Shown one piece after another: positions 1-11,109 of a DNA stretch of 64,000 nucleotides (its first letter is position 1; the number at the start of each line of letters is the position of its first letter). The notes under the pieces are model-generated. The model saw only the letters and a list, made by a program, of their open reading frames with translations, had not been told where the DNA came from and searched no databases. The position numbers and the translations under genes were made by a program. Origin of the DNA: Suillus spraguei (Eukaryota; Basidiomycota; Agaricomycetes; Boletales; Suillaceae); assembly GCA_016800925.1 (NCBI GenBank), contig JABCPU010000040.1, positions 124,001-188,000 of the forward strand. Direction: 5' to 3'.

Positions 1-454
1 CCCGCTCTCAGAAGGTGCGTGATCTCGTCTTTGGAGCTTCTTAGGCGACGCTGATGGTGCCACCCCCATGTCCCGCTCTCAGAAAGTGCGTGATCTCGTC
101 TTTGGAGCTTCTTAGGCGACGCTGATGGTGCCACCCCCATGTCCCGCTCTCAGTCGGTGCGTGATCTCGTCTTTGGAGCTTCTTAGGCGACGCTGATGGT
201 GCCACCCCCATGTCCCGCTCTCAGTGAGGTGCGTGATCTCGTCTTTGGAGCTTCTTAGGCGACGCTGATGGTGCCACCCCCATGTCCCGCTCTCAGTTGG
301 TGCGTGATCTCGTCTTTGGAGCTTCTTGGGCGACGCTGATGGTGCCACCCCCATGTCCCGCTGTCAGAACGTGTGTGATGCTTTTTTGAGTTTCTTATTC
401 GATGCTAATGGTGCCATGGCCATGTCCGCTCTCAGAGAGTGCGTGATCTCGTCC
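1..454. repeat. 71-bp tandem repeat (minisatellite), about 6.4 copies
   Basis: Direct tandem repeat with unit starts at 1, 72, 143, 214, 286 and 357; five units are 71 bp and one is 72 bp. Each unit starts with cccgctctcag, runs through gtgcgtgatctcgtctttgg and ends in gccacccccatgt. The first five copies differ mainly in a 3-4 base variable spot after the initial cccgctctcag; the sixth (357 to about 425) is diverged and the last is partial. The array continues off the left edge, so its full length is unknown. Open frames across it are periodic artefacts; I see no gene in it. Confidence 0.93.
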
Positions 455-2765
455 ACTCAACTTGTTGCCGCTTGTTGACCCTAACATGACCAGAGAGAAT
501 TTGTACGCCGTGTTGGTGAGACCTCGGTCATGCATCCCCGACAAGTCTATGTCCCACCCTCATATGGTATGTCATCTTGTTTTTTGGAATGGACTGAACA
601 TTCACTGTTCCATTGCACTAATAGACAGTGCGTGCCTCCACATTAACCAATTTCAAAGCATGTCTTTATACTCATTGCATGTACTTAGTATATTCTGGGT
701 CTAGCAGCATTGAGGAGATCGCGTCATGAAGTGATGACGATGAAGAGGAGGGTGTAACGGAGACAGACTCAGATGATGCGTCTTGCTAGCGGTAGAGGAC
801 GTGGATAGATGTGGTTTCCAGAATTGATCTTGTCCATGGAATCTAAAGACAACCATGCTATACGTCCATAAGATATACTCTTGGTGTCTCAGCGCGTCTG
901 AGGTCCACCCCTGGCACGCTATCCGCACGTCAGCGTTACCCATAGTCATTTTATCGGATCCATTGGCTCCCCCCTGCACGACGAAGAGCCTCGTGTCGAC
1001 ACAATCAATATGAAGTGCATTGATACGATTGTAACTGTAGCTTTTTGTGAGCAAACGTAACAAAAGTGGATTACATTCACTGATCAATCTCAAAGATCGT
1101 ATACATGCTGCAAATGCTCTACAGCCACAACGAGCAAAAATAAGTGCTGGCTAACTTTCCGCAGCATTTATAATTCTAGATCTTTATTCAAACCATAAAA
1201 GTCGGAGTGTCGTCTCGTACCTCGGCGCCATCGAGAAGTGCTTTCCAAACTGCAGACTCACCGATTCTAGATTCTAATGCACAAGTAGTGTCGTTGTCGA
1301 AAGGCGTGTGAGTGCTTGAGCGACGGTTACAACAAAGTCACAGTGTTTGAAAGGCTCGTTTAGGTGTTTAGAACATGTTTTGAGGACCATTTGAATCTAG
1401 ATAGGGGGGTAGGTAAAGCACTGACGTTTGACGGTAGCACATCAGCACAAAGGATTTAGAACATGGATTTGGATTTAAAATGATGTTCTAAACGCTGCGG
1501 GAAGTCATTCCAGGACCTAGAATAGGTTATAGCAAGTACGGTATTGGTCTAATGTTCGTGCCGGTTGAACGGTACCCGGTCCGGTCTTAGTCAGCTGGGC
1601 ATAGTCGTCTCTCTAACCTAGTTGTTTTCAAACTTTTCGGATCTTATCTTCCTGTGCCACTTCTCGTGAGGTTGATGCAGCCGCTCATCATATCGCACGT
1701 GCGGGGCTCTCTGAGCCACAATTTCGCCTTGAAATTTTGCTCATGATGCAGATCGTCATCACGAAAGACGTCAAATGCAAATTCATCATCTTCTAGATGC
1801 TGTTGACTTTCCTTCGATTCTCAGAGAATATTGCTTTTGAGTTCCAGGAGAAAATACGTCCCGAAGTACTGAAACATGCCAGTGCCAGGGGGTATGCGGT
1901 TTGCGCTCGTAACATTCTCGCGAGCGATTCTGTGTGTCGATGTAAAGAAGGTGCATCTTGATCTTTTACGCAACAATTGCTTACCTGAACATACAGAACA
2001 TACACTTCCACGCAGTTATGATCTCAAAATTATATAGGATGGCAATTTTGTATCCCAAAGGTATGAAGATTTGTTGTGTATTGTCTGATCTTTTCATGTG
2101 TAGAACGTATCATGTAGCGTTAGTCTGCAAACAGCTGAGACAGCCTGTAAACTCGTTGGCTAATTTTCAGTATTACGCTTATGACAGATTGCCGGATGAA
2201 GTTCGCAACTCATTCCTTCATGCTTGTATTAGTCTCTCGTGCTCGAGCTTCACAGGTGACTCACTATTATACTTACAAATTGTCAATGGGTCAGTATCAT
2301 TCGATTGAAGAGACTTCTTAGAGTTATAATAAAGAGAATACTATAAACAAAATAGTCCTATGTAATGCCGAACATAATGAGTAAACCAGTTATTATTAGG
2401 GTCCAACAGAAGGTCCTGGAATGCCCAGAGGGCTGAGAGATACAAATGTAGAACAAGCTTGATTCAAGCTTACGCTGTCTCTTATACGCTTGGATGAAGT
2501 AATCGTAGGTTCGTCAACGTAAGTACAGTTAGTGTAGCGCGTTCTCTTACTTGGGTGTGCTAACCCTCATGCCGAATAAGTCAGCACTAAGAAGTGCAGT
2601 TACCTCACAGGGAGGAGTGTTGGTGATGAACATTCATTTCGCATTCAACAAAACATGTACACACATAATAATTGCAGAATCTACCGTTGGACAATATCCG
2701 AGATACTCAATGACCGAGGCTTAGGTCCGATGTCAGGGTCAAATGTGTGATTGAATTTGGCGTCA
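455..2765. other. No recognisable gene
   Basis: About 2.3 kb with only short open frames on both strands, none with a recognisable domain or a convincing splice pattern. It separates the minisatellite from the 3' end of the WD40 gene. I see no RNA gene or mobile element here. Confidence 0.5.
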
Positions 2766-4737
2766 TTATTGTCTATTGGTGTATTGCGCAGATGCACAGC
2801 AAACAAAAAGCACAAGACGTGCACACCATACCCGCCATGGGGGGTTGTTGATGACAATAGCAGGACTTGACTGCGCCGCCGCACTTGCTACACCTGCTGT
2901 GGTAGTAGCAGGATCAGGAGGTGTTGTTGATGCCGAGCCGGTAGCGGGTGGAATTTGTGGTATCGACGCCTGTGTTTGACCTTGCGATTGGTCATGCTGC
3001 GGCTTCACCTTTTTCTTCACTCGTGGCGGAGCAACATATAATGCCTGCACATAAATTATTCAATGATTGGAAACACAATGGAAAAATATATACCTGTTTA
3101 TCGCGCACCGGAAAAACTTCGACAGTTTGAGAACCACGACGAGAAAAGATATTTTGCCTCGGAGGTTGTTGGAGTGCCGTTGTTTTATCGGTGTTGAATT
3201 GAGAGCGGTGGAGGAGCGAAGAAAAATGAGAGAAGAACATGCGTGAACGTGAACCAGATGGTCTAGAAGGACCGCGGCGGTGGCGCGCAGAGAAATTGTG
3301 GTAACCTGGCATGGAAGACTGAAAGCATAGCGGTCAGACTTGGGCAAGAATGGGCTAGCTGAGATGATGACGACGCACATAATTACCGTCCGGAGTATCA
3401 TCAAAAAATCTCTCCTGATACTCCTCCTCGAGTTCAGCTGGAGACCCCGTAGCGTCCGCCTAAATTGTCAAGGTTATAATCGTCGAAAAAATACAACACG
3501 GCACGCACGTCTAAAAATGACTTGTACGAGTGAGATATTAATATGATTGGTGTTCTCAGGAGGAACGACTTGGAGGAGATAAAACACACCTTCTGGAGTT
3601 GAATCATCATCAGTAAGATGAAGTGAGTGGTATATTTTCACTCACATCTGGAATAGTCATGAGGTCTTCTAGACCAGCTTCTTTTATGATGGCATGAGTG
3701 TCCCAGACGGATACATATGCGCCAGCACCTACGACCAACTTTCCATCATCAGAAAAGGATAAGCAGTCCGGGACATAATCGTGCATGAGACGTGGACCAA
3801 CTGGTAGGTTGGTGTCGAGATTCCACAAGCGCACGTCCTTCCATGTCGCACTCGCTAGGAGGCGGTTGTTCCGAAATAAAACGACCTGGTCGACATGCGC
3901 CCGATGCAAATTGATGATGGCGATCTCCTGCCATGTGGCGGTGTCGAATATTCTAATCCAGCCACATTGGAATCCAGAAACAAGCTTCTTTCCGTCCGAT
4001 GCCCAAACCAAGCTGAGAACCGGTTGACCGATACAACCAGATTCAGAATGCTCCGAGCTATCATCACTGAGAATTATAAAAGGACCTTCTTCCTGGAACT
4101 CAACCGTGGAGAGCAGCTCGCCCGTCCTGGCGTCCCAAATTTTCAATGCGTTCTTCTCTTGTCCGCCCACCGCAATCTTCGTCCCATCGGGTGAATATGC
4201 CACTGTCCATACAATATTATACCCCGAGTTGATCATTGGATTGAGACCCACGACAGGCTCCCCACTCTGGCCATACCACACTCTTACTGTCCCGTCGTTG
4301 GATCCGCTCACCACTCGCTCACCATCTGGACTCCAGCACATCGACTTTACTTTGCCTGTGTGACCTGTCCATTCGACGATGACCTTCCCCGTTTCAGTGT
4401 TCCACAACCTCACCATCCCATCTCGATACCCGCTTGCAAGAGTATTGCCGTTTGGGGACAATACTATGCTTGTCACCGATACAGGGTAGCCTTCAACTTG
4501 CCACCTGTCACCTATCTCTGCGCCGCTCTCTAAGTCCCACACTCGGATCAAGCCATCGTTTGAGCCGGTTATGATGTGCTGTCCGCCAGGGATGTGCACA
4601 ACATCGTTTACATTGGGGCGGTTGTCAAGAACTATTATCTGGATGGGCAATACCTCAGCCTCCCGAATTTTTGGCGATTCAGCATAGTAACGCTGAACGA
4701 GCGGCCCAGACATGCAAGTTGAACCGGGATCGATCAT
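2766..4737 (-). CDS. WD40-repeat beta-propeller protein with basidiomycete-type C-terminal tail (579 aa, 5 exons)
   Basis: Exons, 5' to 3' on the minus strand: 4737-3646, 3592-3509, 3459-3387, 3305-3094, 3044-2766. Exon 1 holds seven WD blades; visible blade ends include SGSNDGTVRVW, GSNDGLIRVWD, YRDGMVRLWN, ALKIWD, GWIRIFD, DVRLWN and VSVWD, enough for one closed propeller. The four later exons encode a tail with SFLDADAT, FFDD, ARHRRG, RDKQALYVAPP and, at the very end, a hydrophobic stretch with LVLFVCCASAQ. From memory, this order of short motifs follows the propeller in many agaricomycete WD40 paralogs; its function is unknown. The four introns (48-81 bp) restore one frame, and the RDKQ|ALYVA junction is exact. 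The propeller probably works as a protein-interaction scaffold; no partner can be named. Confidence 0.85.
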
Positions 4738-6385
4738 TCTGCTCTTAACTAATTCAGATCATGGAATGTGTATGCGATGCGAAGGCAACCTTTGAATCTA
4801 AACCAGATTTCTTGCAAGGAGAAAGATTGTAGGTGAGTCGACGAGCCTATATTCTTTTTGGTCAATAGAAGCATATAAGGCATCGCTAACGATAAAGTCT
4901 ACTCACAGATCTTTGGTCTCGACTGACAGGATGACTTCGGAATACAGATCGCTGGTTAGTCTCGTCTCGTCACCAGCGGCCTTACGTTGGCGATGGTGAA
5001 GTGAAAACACACACGATGACCCCTTCCCACTTCAAAGAAATGATGGTTGGAAGACAAATGGTTACGAGTGCAGTCGTTGCTCAACTTTTGACTTTTAGAA
5101 GCGCCCGGAACATCCTCTCACGTTCAGAATTACTTAACGCGCTCTCACGAATGATGTACGGTCGAGGAAGGCTTGTTCAAGTCATTATTTTCGCGTTCCC
5201 ATGTGTTAACATTGTATTTGTTTCATTGAGTAATTTGCAGAGGCGCTTAGATCTCACAAGTGGCGCTATTTGTGTGTTCTTATACTTCATTCGATACTTT
5301 GACTGATGGTCGTGACGAACAACAGATTACTGCACTTCATCTCCGTGGTTCATACATTTTCTGTCTGTCTATTTTCGAAATTTGATGACACATGGATATC
5401 TGCAGGGCAATGTGACATGGTACTCCCGTGCTTGATAGTCAACGTTATTGTGGTCTGAAGCGGCCAGTAGGCGAGAAGCGTGCCAAGGTATGTTCTCAAA
5501 CTTTGGAATAGTCGCATGATTTTGCGATTTTATCTTAGTTCTGAGATCCATCCTTGTGACATTGCTGCGAGAATGACAAATTCTCCGCGGTTTATGCAGG
5601 TCATAACTTTCCATCTCCTACCCACTAGCCATTGTTGATCTAGGTGTCATTCTCCATGTTCCACGGTGAGAGCGAGCCACAAGCTGGACACCAGCCAGGT
5701 GCACAACATCATCTATCCGCATGGTGTGGCCCTTTGCATCCCAGTGACTTCACTGGTTGGATGCGCTGTGCAAGTGAGCACTTTTCCCACACACCGGCGT
5801 TGTGGTTATTTGCGACAAACACCAGTAACAGGTTGATCCCGGGGTACTTTCCCCGGGCTTCAACCCTCGGTAATCCGATGCTCCAGCGCGGTCAGCACGT
5901 TGGTCTATGCGGTGTACAGTGTTGACAGAATATAGGGACACTGCCACTTGACGACAGGTTAGGAATCAGTTGAAAGCTCTGTATTTCCATCTACACACCC
6001 GGAAATGCAGAGCTTGTGACTGATCCGGAATGCGTGTCAGCGTCCGGAAGGTACATGATATCCGGGATTCTGTTGGCTTCAGGAGCTACTTAAACCGCAG
6101 CTCACTGCTGGGAATGCTTGCGTTTATATGAACACCCAATGAATGGTTTGTCCCGTGCCAGGTCGTCGGTAACCTATTTCTAACTTCTGCAATGAGTTAG
6201 GTAATATGAGCAAAAGTATCCACAGGGTGCGGCTGACCACTGCTCGACCAGAAATGTCAGCCTCCCGACCGAAGACATAAAAATTCGGGCAGCCCAAACC
6301 TTTCTACCCACATCAATCTTGTCTTTTGACGGCCACCTACGAGCTCCAGTGTTATAATTCATTTCACCCTCGTTTTCATCAAACC
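4738..6385. other. Intergenic, no recognisable gene
   Basis: Between the divergent WD40 gene and the small secreted protein. It contains several short open frames without domains or splice support. A short A/T-rich element (cataaaaat, about 6275-6283) lies some 105 bp upstream of the next start codon and could be a TATA element. Confidence 0.45.
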
Positions 6386-6859
6386 ATGCGTGCATTCATT
6401 CTTGTCACCGCCCTTGCCACGGTCACCATCCACACTGTCTATGCTATGCCTAACTCCAACCTCGCGGTACGCAGTGCCTTCGCGGACGCCGCAGGCATCC
6501 CATACGTATCACATCCTTCCCACCAACACAACAGACTTTACCAAGGAAAGAAGGTTGACGAGGGTGAACAACGGATGGTTCTTAGTCATGCTGCGCCAGG
6601 GTCCGTTCATCTAGCTGAGCCACACAAGAAGCAAAAGGGACCAATTGCTAGAAGGGAGAAGAAGACCAGAAGAGGAGTACTTGAGGAACGGACGATCAGG
6701 AACGCAGATTACGGGTCTGGAAGCGCTCCTGCGGCAGGGGAAGCTATGGCGCACTCCCAAGCTGAACCTGCTCCCAGCCCGACCAACACGCCCGCAGCCG
6801 CTCCTGGTCCAGCAAGAATCTCCGATGACGAAGGGCCTCCTCAACCTGCCCACGCCTGA
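6386..6859 (+). CDS. Small secreted protein with dibasic sites, unknown function (157 aa)
   Basis: I chose the ATG at 6386 and not an in-frame ATG 60 bp upstream because it opens directly on a signal peptide: MRAFILVTALATVTIHTVYA, with likely cleavage just after. The mature part is about 137 residues, hydrophilic and basic, with several Lys/Arg pairs (KKQK, ARREKKTRR) resembling Kex2-type processing sites. The last 50 residues are Ala/Pro/Ser-rich and end in an acidic patch (SDDEG) before the stop. There is no cysteine in the mature part, unlike many small secreted effectors. A single open frame without introns suffices. No family is recognised; a secreted peptide precursor is possible but inferred. 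Confidence 0.6.
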   Translation: MRAFILVTALATVTIHTVYAMPNSNLAVRSAFADAAGIPYVSHPSHQHNRLYQGKKVDEGEQRMVLSHAAPGSVHLAEPHKKQKGPIARREKKTRRGVLEERTIRNADYGSGSAPAAGEAMAHSQAEPAPSPTNTPAAAPGPARISDDEGPPQPAHA

Positions 6860-7181
6860 TACAGTGATACGTTTCGGAGGATGCTTCAGTGAGCGGTCCG
6901 TACAGGAGGGAAATTGGGAGAATCTGGTGAAATGTGTCATTGAACCGCATTATCAAACGTCACTGCATCGTGTAACCGGACTTTTATTGAATACTGAACA
7001 TTGTCTGTCATCTGCCACGAGTACTGTGACTACTGCCACCAGTGAATGAATGCAGCTCGGTAAATGTAGCAACCAATGACATGCACAGCCACATATTATT
7101 ATTCAGCAAGGTTTGGACTCTTATTGAGACTTCATCAGCCTCTGCCGCAGCGGTTGCTTTACACCACTATCTCTTGCCACA
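6860..7181. other. Short intergenic region
   Basis: About 320 bp between two plus-strand genes. It should hold the 3' end of the secreted-protein transcript and the promoter of the BI-1-like gene. I see no clear TATA box and no additional gene. Confidence 0.4.
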
Positions 7182-8520
7182 ATGAGCTCAAGCCAGTACC
7201 CAGTTCCACCACCATCATACCTACCGTCGGGCTCGTCTAGGAAGCCTGTCAATATTCCTGAGGACAATGTGAATTCGCCGTTGCTCGGTCGCTCCAGGTC
7301 CCCGGGGGGTGGGATCTATGATCAGCCCCAACAGGGCGACCTTCCTGACGACTTCAAAGTATCTCTTCCGATTAACTATGTGTTATACGACTCTTCTGAC
7401 ACTCCTTCTGCTAGTACGGTGTTACCGTCTCCGAGAGCTCTCCGGAAGTTCGAAGCGCATTCGTTCGCAAGGTTTACACTATTCTGTGTACGTGTACGCA
7501 TCTCTTCTGTTGTGAATTTTACTCATCAAGCTACCTACCGCAGTCTGCCAGATTGTACGAGGTGCTTCGCGTCGGTTCCCAAGCATATACTCACGTTCAT
7601 CTCCAGCTCGCCACTTGTGTCGTCGCCGGTGGAATCTCCCAGTCATTCGAGGCTATAACTTGGGTTACAACACAGTGTGTCCTCGTGCTTCTAAATGATG
7701 CTCCACTGGTTTGCTTACATGCTTCTCAGCACCTGGTCATTCTATGTCCCCCTTTTCGGTACCCTAATCAACCTTGGATTGCTGTACTGGAAGCGTCATA
7801 GCCATCCCCTTAACCTGGTTCTGCTGTCCACCTTCACGGTAATGGAAGCATTCACGCTCGGTGTCGTAACTGCGTTTTTTGATAACATCATTGTTCTGCA
7901 AGCACTGTATGTCCCGATCGATCTCTTTGTTCTACTGAAGGCTGAGCAATTTCTAAATTGTCAGACTGATCACGCTCGGCGTGTTCTTGGGCTTGACTCT
8001 GTTCACTTTCCAGTCGAAGGTGTGGTCCTTAAGCCGATCTAATGCTACTTGATTCTGATAATCTGTTCAGTATGACTTCTCCGGTCTCGCCCCCTGGCTC
8101 TTCGGCGGCTTAATCGCCCTGCGTACGCGTCACATTCACATTTCATATCTAAAATTGAAACTGACCGTCTTCCGCAGTCATGACGGGTATGGTCGGCATC
8201 TTTATCCCCTTTAGCACTACAATGGACATTATATTTGCTATTGGTGGATGCCTTATCTTCAGCGGTTACATCGTCTATGACACGTATATCATCAATAAGC
8301 GCCTCTCGCCTGATGAGTTCATCATGGGCTCCATCAGTTTGTACCTTGAGTAAGTCCTTCCACGCAGGCACGCTTTCTTAGCTGACGGGACGCTCGCTTT
8401 CTAGCTTTGTTAACCTTTGTACGTCATCTCGGTGGACTTGCATGGTATTTGTGTTCACTGATTATCGCTTTTACAGTCCTCTACATCCTCCGTCTCCTGA
8501 ACGACCTTCAGGACCGGTAG
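7182..8520 (+). CDS. Bax inhibitor-1 family (LFG/TMBIM type) membrane protein (280 aa, 10 exons)
   Basis: Exons 7182-7358, 7415-7487, 7544-7554, 7607-7674, 7730-7906, 7965-8019, 8071-8122, 8178-8349, 8405-8418, 8477-8520, including micro-exons of 11 and 14 bp. The spliced protein has a Pro-rich cytosolic N-terminus (about 55 residues), then family landmarks DDFKYGVTVSESSPEVR, VRKVYTILFCQIL, GLLYWKRHSHPLNLVLLSTF, TFQSKYDFSG and a C-terminal LYLDFVNLF-LRLLNDLQDR block. About seven hydrophobic segments follow the N-terminal part. The family modulates Ca2+ leak and stress-induced cell death at ER, Golgi or vacuole membranes; its yeast member is Bxi1/Ybh3. Every intron is 51-58 bp and frame-restoring. 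Its 3' end converges on the first P450, about 310 bp away. Confidence 0.92.
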
Positions 8521-8832
8521 ACTGCCTTGTCTTTGGACAAAGACGGGGATGGTGTAATTTAAGTTCTAGTTGGTGGGTTACGGGCCAATATCTCAATTGA
8601 CGGATGGATGTTTCTATGTACTTTCCGTATGCGACTGAACGATATGAATTTTGTTCGTGCGTATTTAGTCCGAGTCTAGCTGTCTTTGCCAATTCCTGTT
8701 GCGTGGAATGACGTCATGTAGAAGGAGAAATTTGAAATATACTGTTCAATTGAAATCGTACAAAGAATTACACCAAATCGTACTATACATGAATTTCCCC
8801 CAGACCCGTGGTCTAGACCATCTGCACAGCTC
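8521..8832. other. Convergent 3' intergenic region
   Basis: About 310 bp shared by the 3' ends of the BI-1 gene (+) and P450 copy A (-). From about 8760 onward it is similar to segments at 12555, 17780 and 23160, the 3' flanks of the other P450 copies, so this is the left boundary of the duplicated unit. No gene is seen in it. Confidence 0.5.
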
Positions 8833-11109
8833 TTAGTATTGCGTTTTTATCAACTGCGATACCCTTTCCTTCGCGTGGCCATGGCGAGGGGTGAAGATGC
8901 AGGGGAATACAGGGTGGCTACATAGCCAGCTCAGATAACTGTAAGGAACCCGAGGATATGACTCACGTCGTTACACCTCCCGACCATTTCACTCCTTCAG
9001 CATCGGGTCCGATATTCCATCCTGGTGCACGTTCCACCCGGAAAACGGCGAGAATATTCACGACTGCGGCGAATAAGGAAGCATCTGCAACATGTCGTCC
9101 AACACTGCTAAAAGGTGAGGCAAAGTCGTTTATCTGCAAAACTCCAAACTTCGTACCAAACACGCCTTCCAAATCCAAAAGCAAACGAAGTGTCGTCGGG
9201 GCCACGACGTGTTGACGGCTCTCCAGCGGTGACTTTTGACATGTGACGCTCGGGTATGAACCTTGTCGGGTTAGGATATTTCTCTGGGTTGCGCGCCATA
9301 GACCTTGCATAATAGGAAATCATTATGGTTTGATCTTTGTTCATTTGATATGATGAATCACCAAGTGTTAGCCATTATGGTGGCCCCTTGACAAATAATT
9401 TTAGAGCGGGGATATGGCTTTCAGCGCGTATAGACTGACCTTTCGGAATATAATAGCCTTCGTAGACGTCGTCGTTTACCGTGGCATGGGGAATACCTAA
9501 ATTCACGGTTAATAACTGTTCGACAAGGTGTCAATAGTACTAACCCAGAGGAACGACGGGGAACCACCTCAGCGTCTCCTGTATAATAGCATTGACGTAA
9601 GGCATAGAGGCGCGATCGTCCCAGTCAGGTAATCTTTCGAGAGCTTCTCCAATGACGCCATCAATCTCCGCTTGGGCACGTGCTTGCACCTCAGGATATA
9701 GGACCATCGCAAGCAGGAAGACATATAAAGTGGACGTCGTCTGGGCCTTTAGTCAGTAGATAGCTAAAATATAAATCACATCTAAGCATACAGTTTCTGA
9801 GGCGGCTAGAAGCACGGAGAATCAGTAGAGATACAGTCAATAACATACGTAAATCATTGCAGGTTCATCACGAACCAGCATAACCAGATGCACTAGCTTC
9901 CTTAATCGCTTTCTCGAGAGCAGCGACCTCCTCTTCATCTTTTGCTTTACCTGGTATACGACGCAATGCATCCGACACCATAGATGGCGCAGCCGTCCCC
10001 GCGAGCTGATGATGATCAGCATTATACAAGATCAAAGGGCACTTGATACTTGCCACGTTGTTCTTGACATATTCAAAGGGCACGTCCACAACCTGGGGAA
10101 TGAGGGATCTCTGGAGTATGGCACCCTTTACAAAGCTCGCTCCAGGAAACCAGGGAGGGAGTTTTTCCACTGACAATGCATTAGAACAGGACTACTGCTT
10201 CCCTCAACTGATACCTCGGAACAATACACACATATTGGGAACTCTCCTACAACGGCCGCAACCTCAGGCCTGAGTTCTTTTACAGATATCTCAAGGGAAC
10301 GCTCGAGAAGGGCAATAAAAGGATCATCAAGAGGCGCTGTGGAATAATCATACACGATTGACATGATGACCGCCGTGCTGAAGCTATGTAAAAAGTATGG
10401 TTCAGCCGTGTAACATATGAAAGGGGATATCACTAACGTGTGGATATGGGATCCATATATCTCCGAGGAGGCTAGTAAGTTTGATATCAAATTGTGAGCA
10501 TTACGCATTTGAATCGGACGAAAGGATGGTGCTGCCTCTAAACGGAATGCTTGATGGAAGATTCGCCTGTCTGGGAAACCCCATGATTAAGACAAGAACA
10601 CTCGAAGGGGATATACTAACGAAGTCTCCACCTATCCGAGTAGGGTAAAAAGATGGAAGCGAACTCAGCACCGAAACTAGGACTCGTTGAACAATAAGCA
10701 GATAAACGATAAGAGGGCCTCTCACAAGTCAAGAACGTGTGAGAGTCCTGAGGGTCTTGTGGAATAGTTATTTGAACGGCGGTCGAGCAAGTCATGCGCA
10801 ACTCTTTCAGAGTTGATGATCACGATATCCTGACTGAACAGTCGAGAGTAAACAATTTCTCCTGCATCGCAATTTAGTATATATATCCGTATATACAAGT
10901 CAGTGGTTCTACGCACCATACTCAGCTCCCCATTTTGAGTACGCCAGCCATGGATGATCTGTGTCAATTCCCATTACATTTCCGACAAAAGGGAGAGGTG
11001 GAGGACCAGGGGGTAAAGGAAGCCCCTTGGTGTCTCTCTTCTTTTGTAAGGATCGTACCACCACGAAAGAGAATAGGGATAGGAGGGCAAGTGCAAGCGT
11101 TGGGGTCAT
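8833..11109 (-). CDS. Cytochrome P450 monooxygenase, array copy A (525 aa, 14 exons)
   Basis: Exons 5' to 3': 11109-10917, 10861-10726, 10676-10621, 10570-10438, 10383-10232, 10169-10054, 10005-9876, 9805-9792, 9740-9545, 9496-9440, 9386-9362, 9303-9157, 9104-8967, 8917-8833. The N-terminus is an ER membrane anchor ([18 protein letters not shown]) followed by the proline hinge [15 protein letters not shown]. Later landmarks are the I-helix AASETT, the K-helix ExxR as QETLRWFP, the PER region FIPERHM, and the haem loop FGFGRRVCVGRH, whose Cys codon is split by the intron 9105-9156. The intron 10006-10053 starts with GC. This is a class II (ER, reductase-dependent) P450 resembling agaricomycete proteins annotated as O-methylsterigmatocystin oxidoreductase-like; the CYP family and substrate are not certain. 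No premature stop was found. Confidence 0.88.

Noticed and set aside
112..354. Repetitive 80-aa open frame in the minisatellite
   Set aside because: The frame exists only because the repeat lacks stops in one phase; a one-base length change in one unit breaks periodicity and nothing resembles a known repeat protein.
1..454. CRISPR-like array
   Set aside because: Units are contiguous 71-bp repeats with no unique spacers, and the genome is eukaryotic.
5001..5306. 101-aa open frame with a hydrophobic end
   Set aside because: No recognisable family and no supporting exons; hydrophobicity comes from a T-rich stretch.
9105..9160. Apparent loss of the P450 haem cysteine (frame reads RRVWYEV)
   Set aside because: The reading continues into an intron. 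Splicing at gtacga...agcag restores RRVC followed by VGRH in copies A, B and D.
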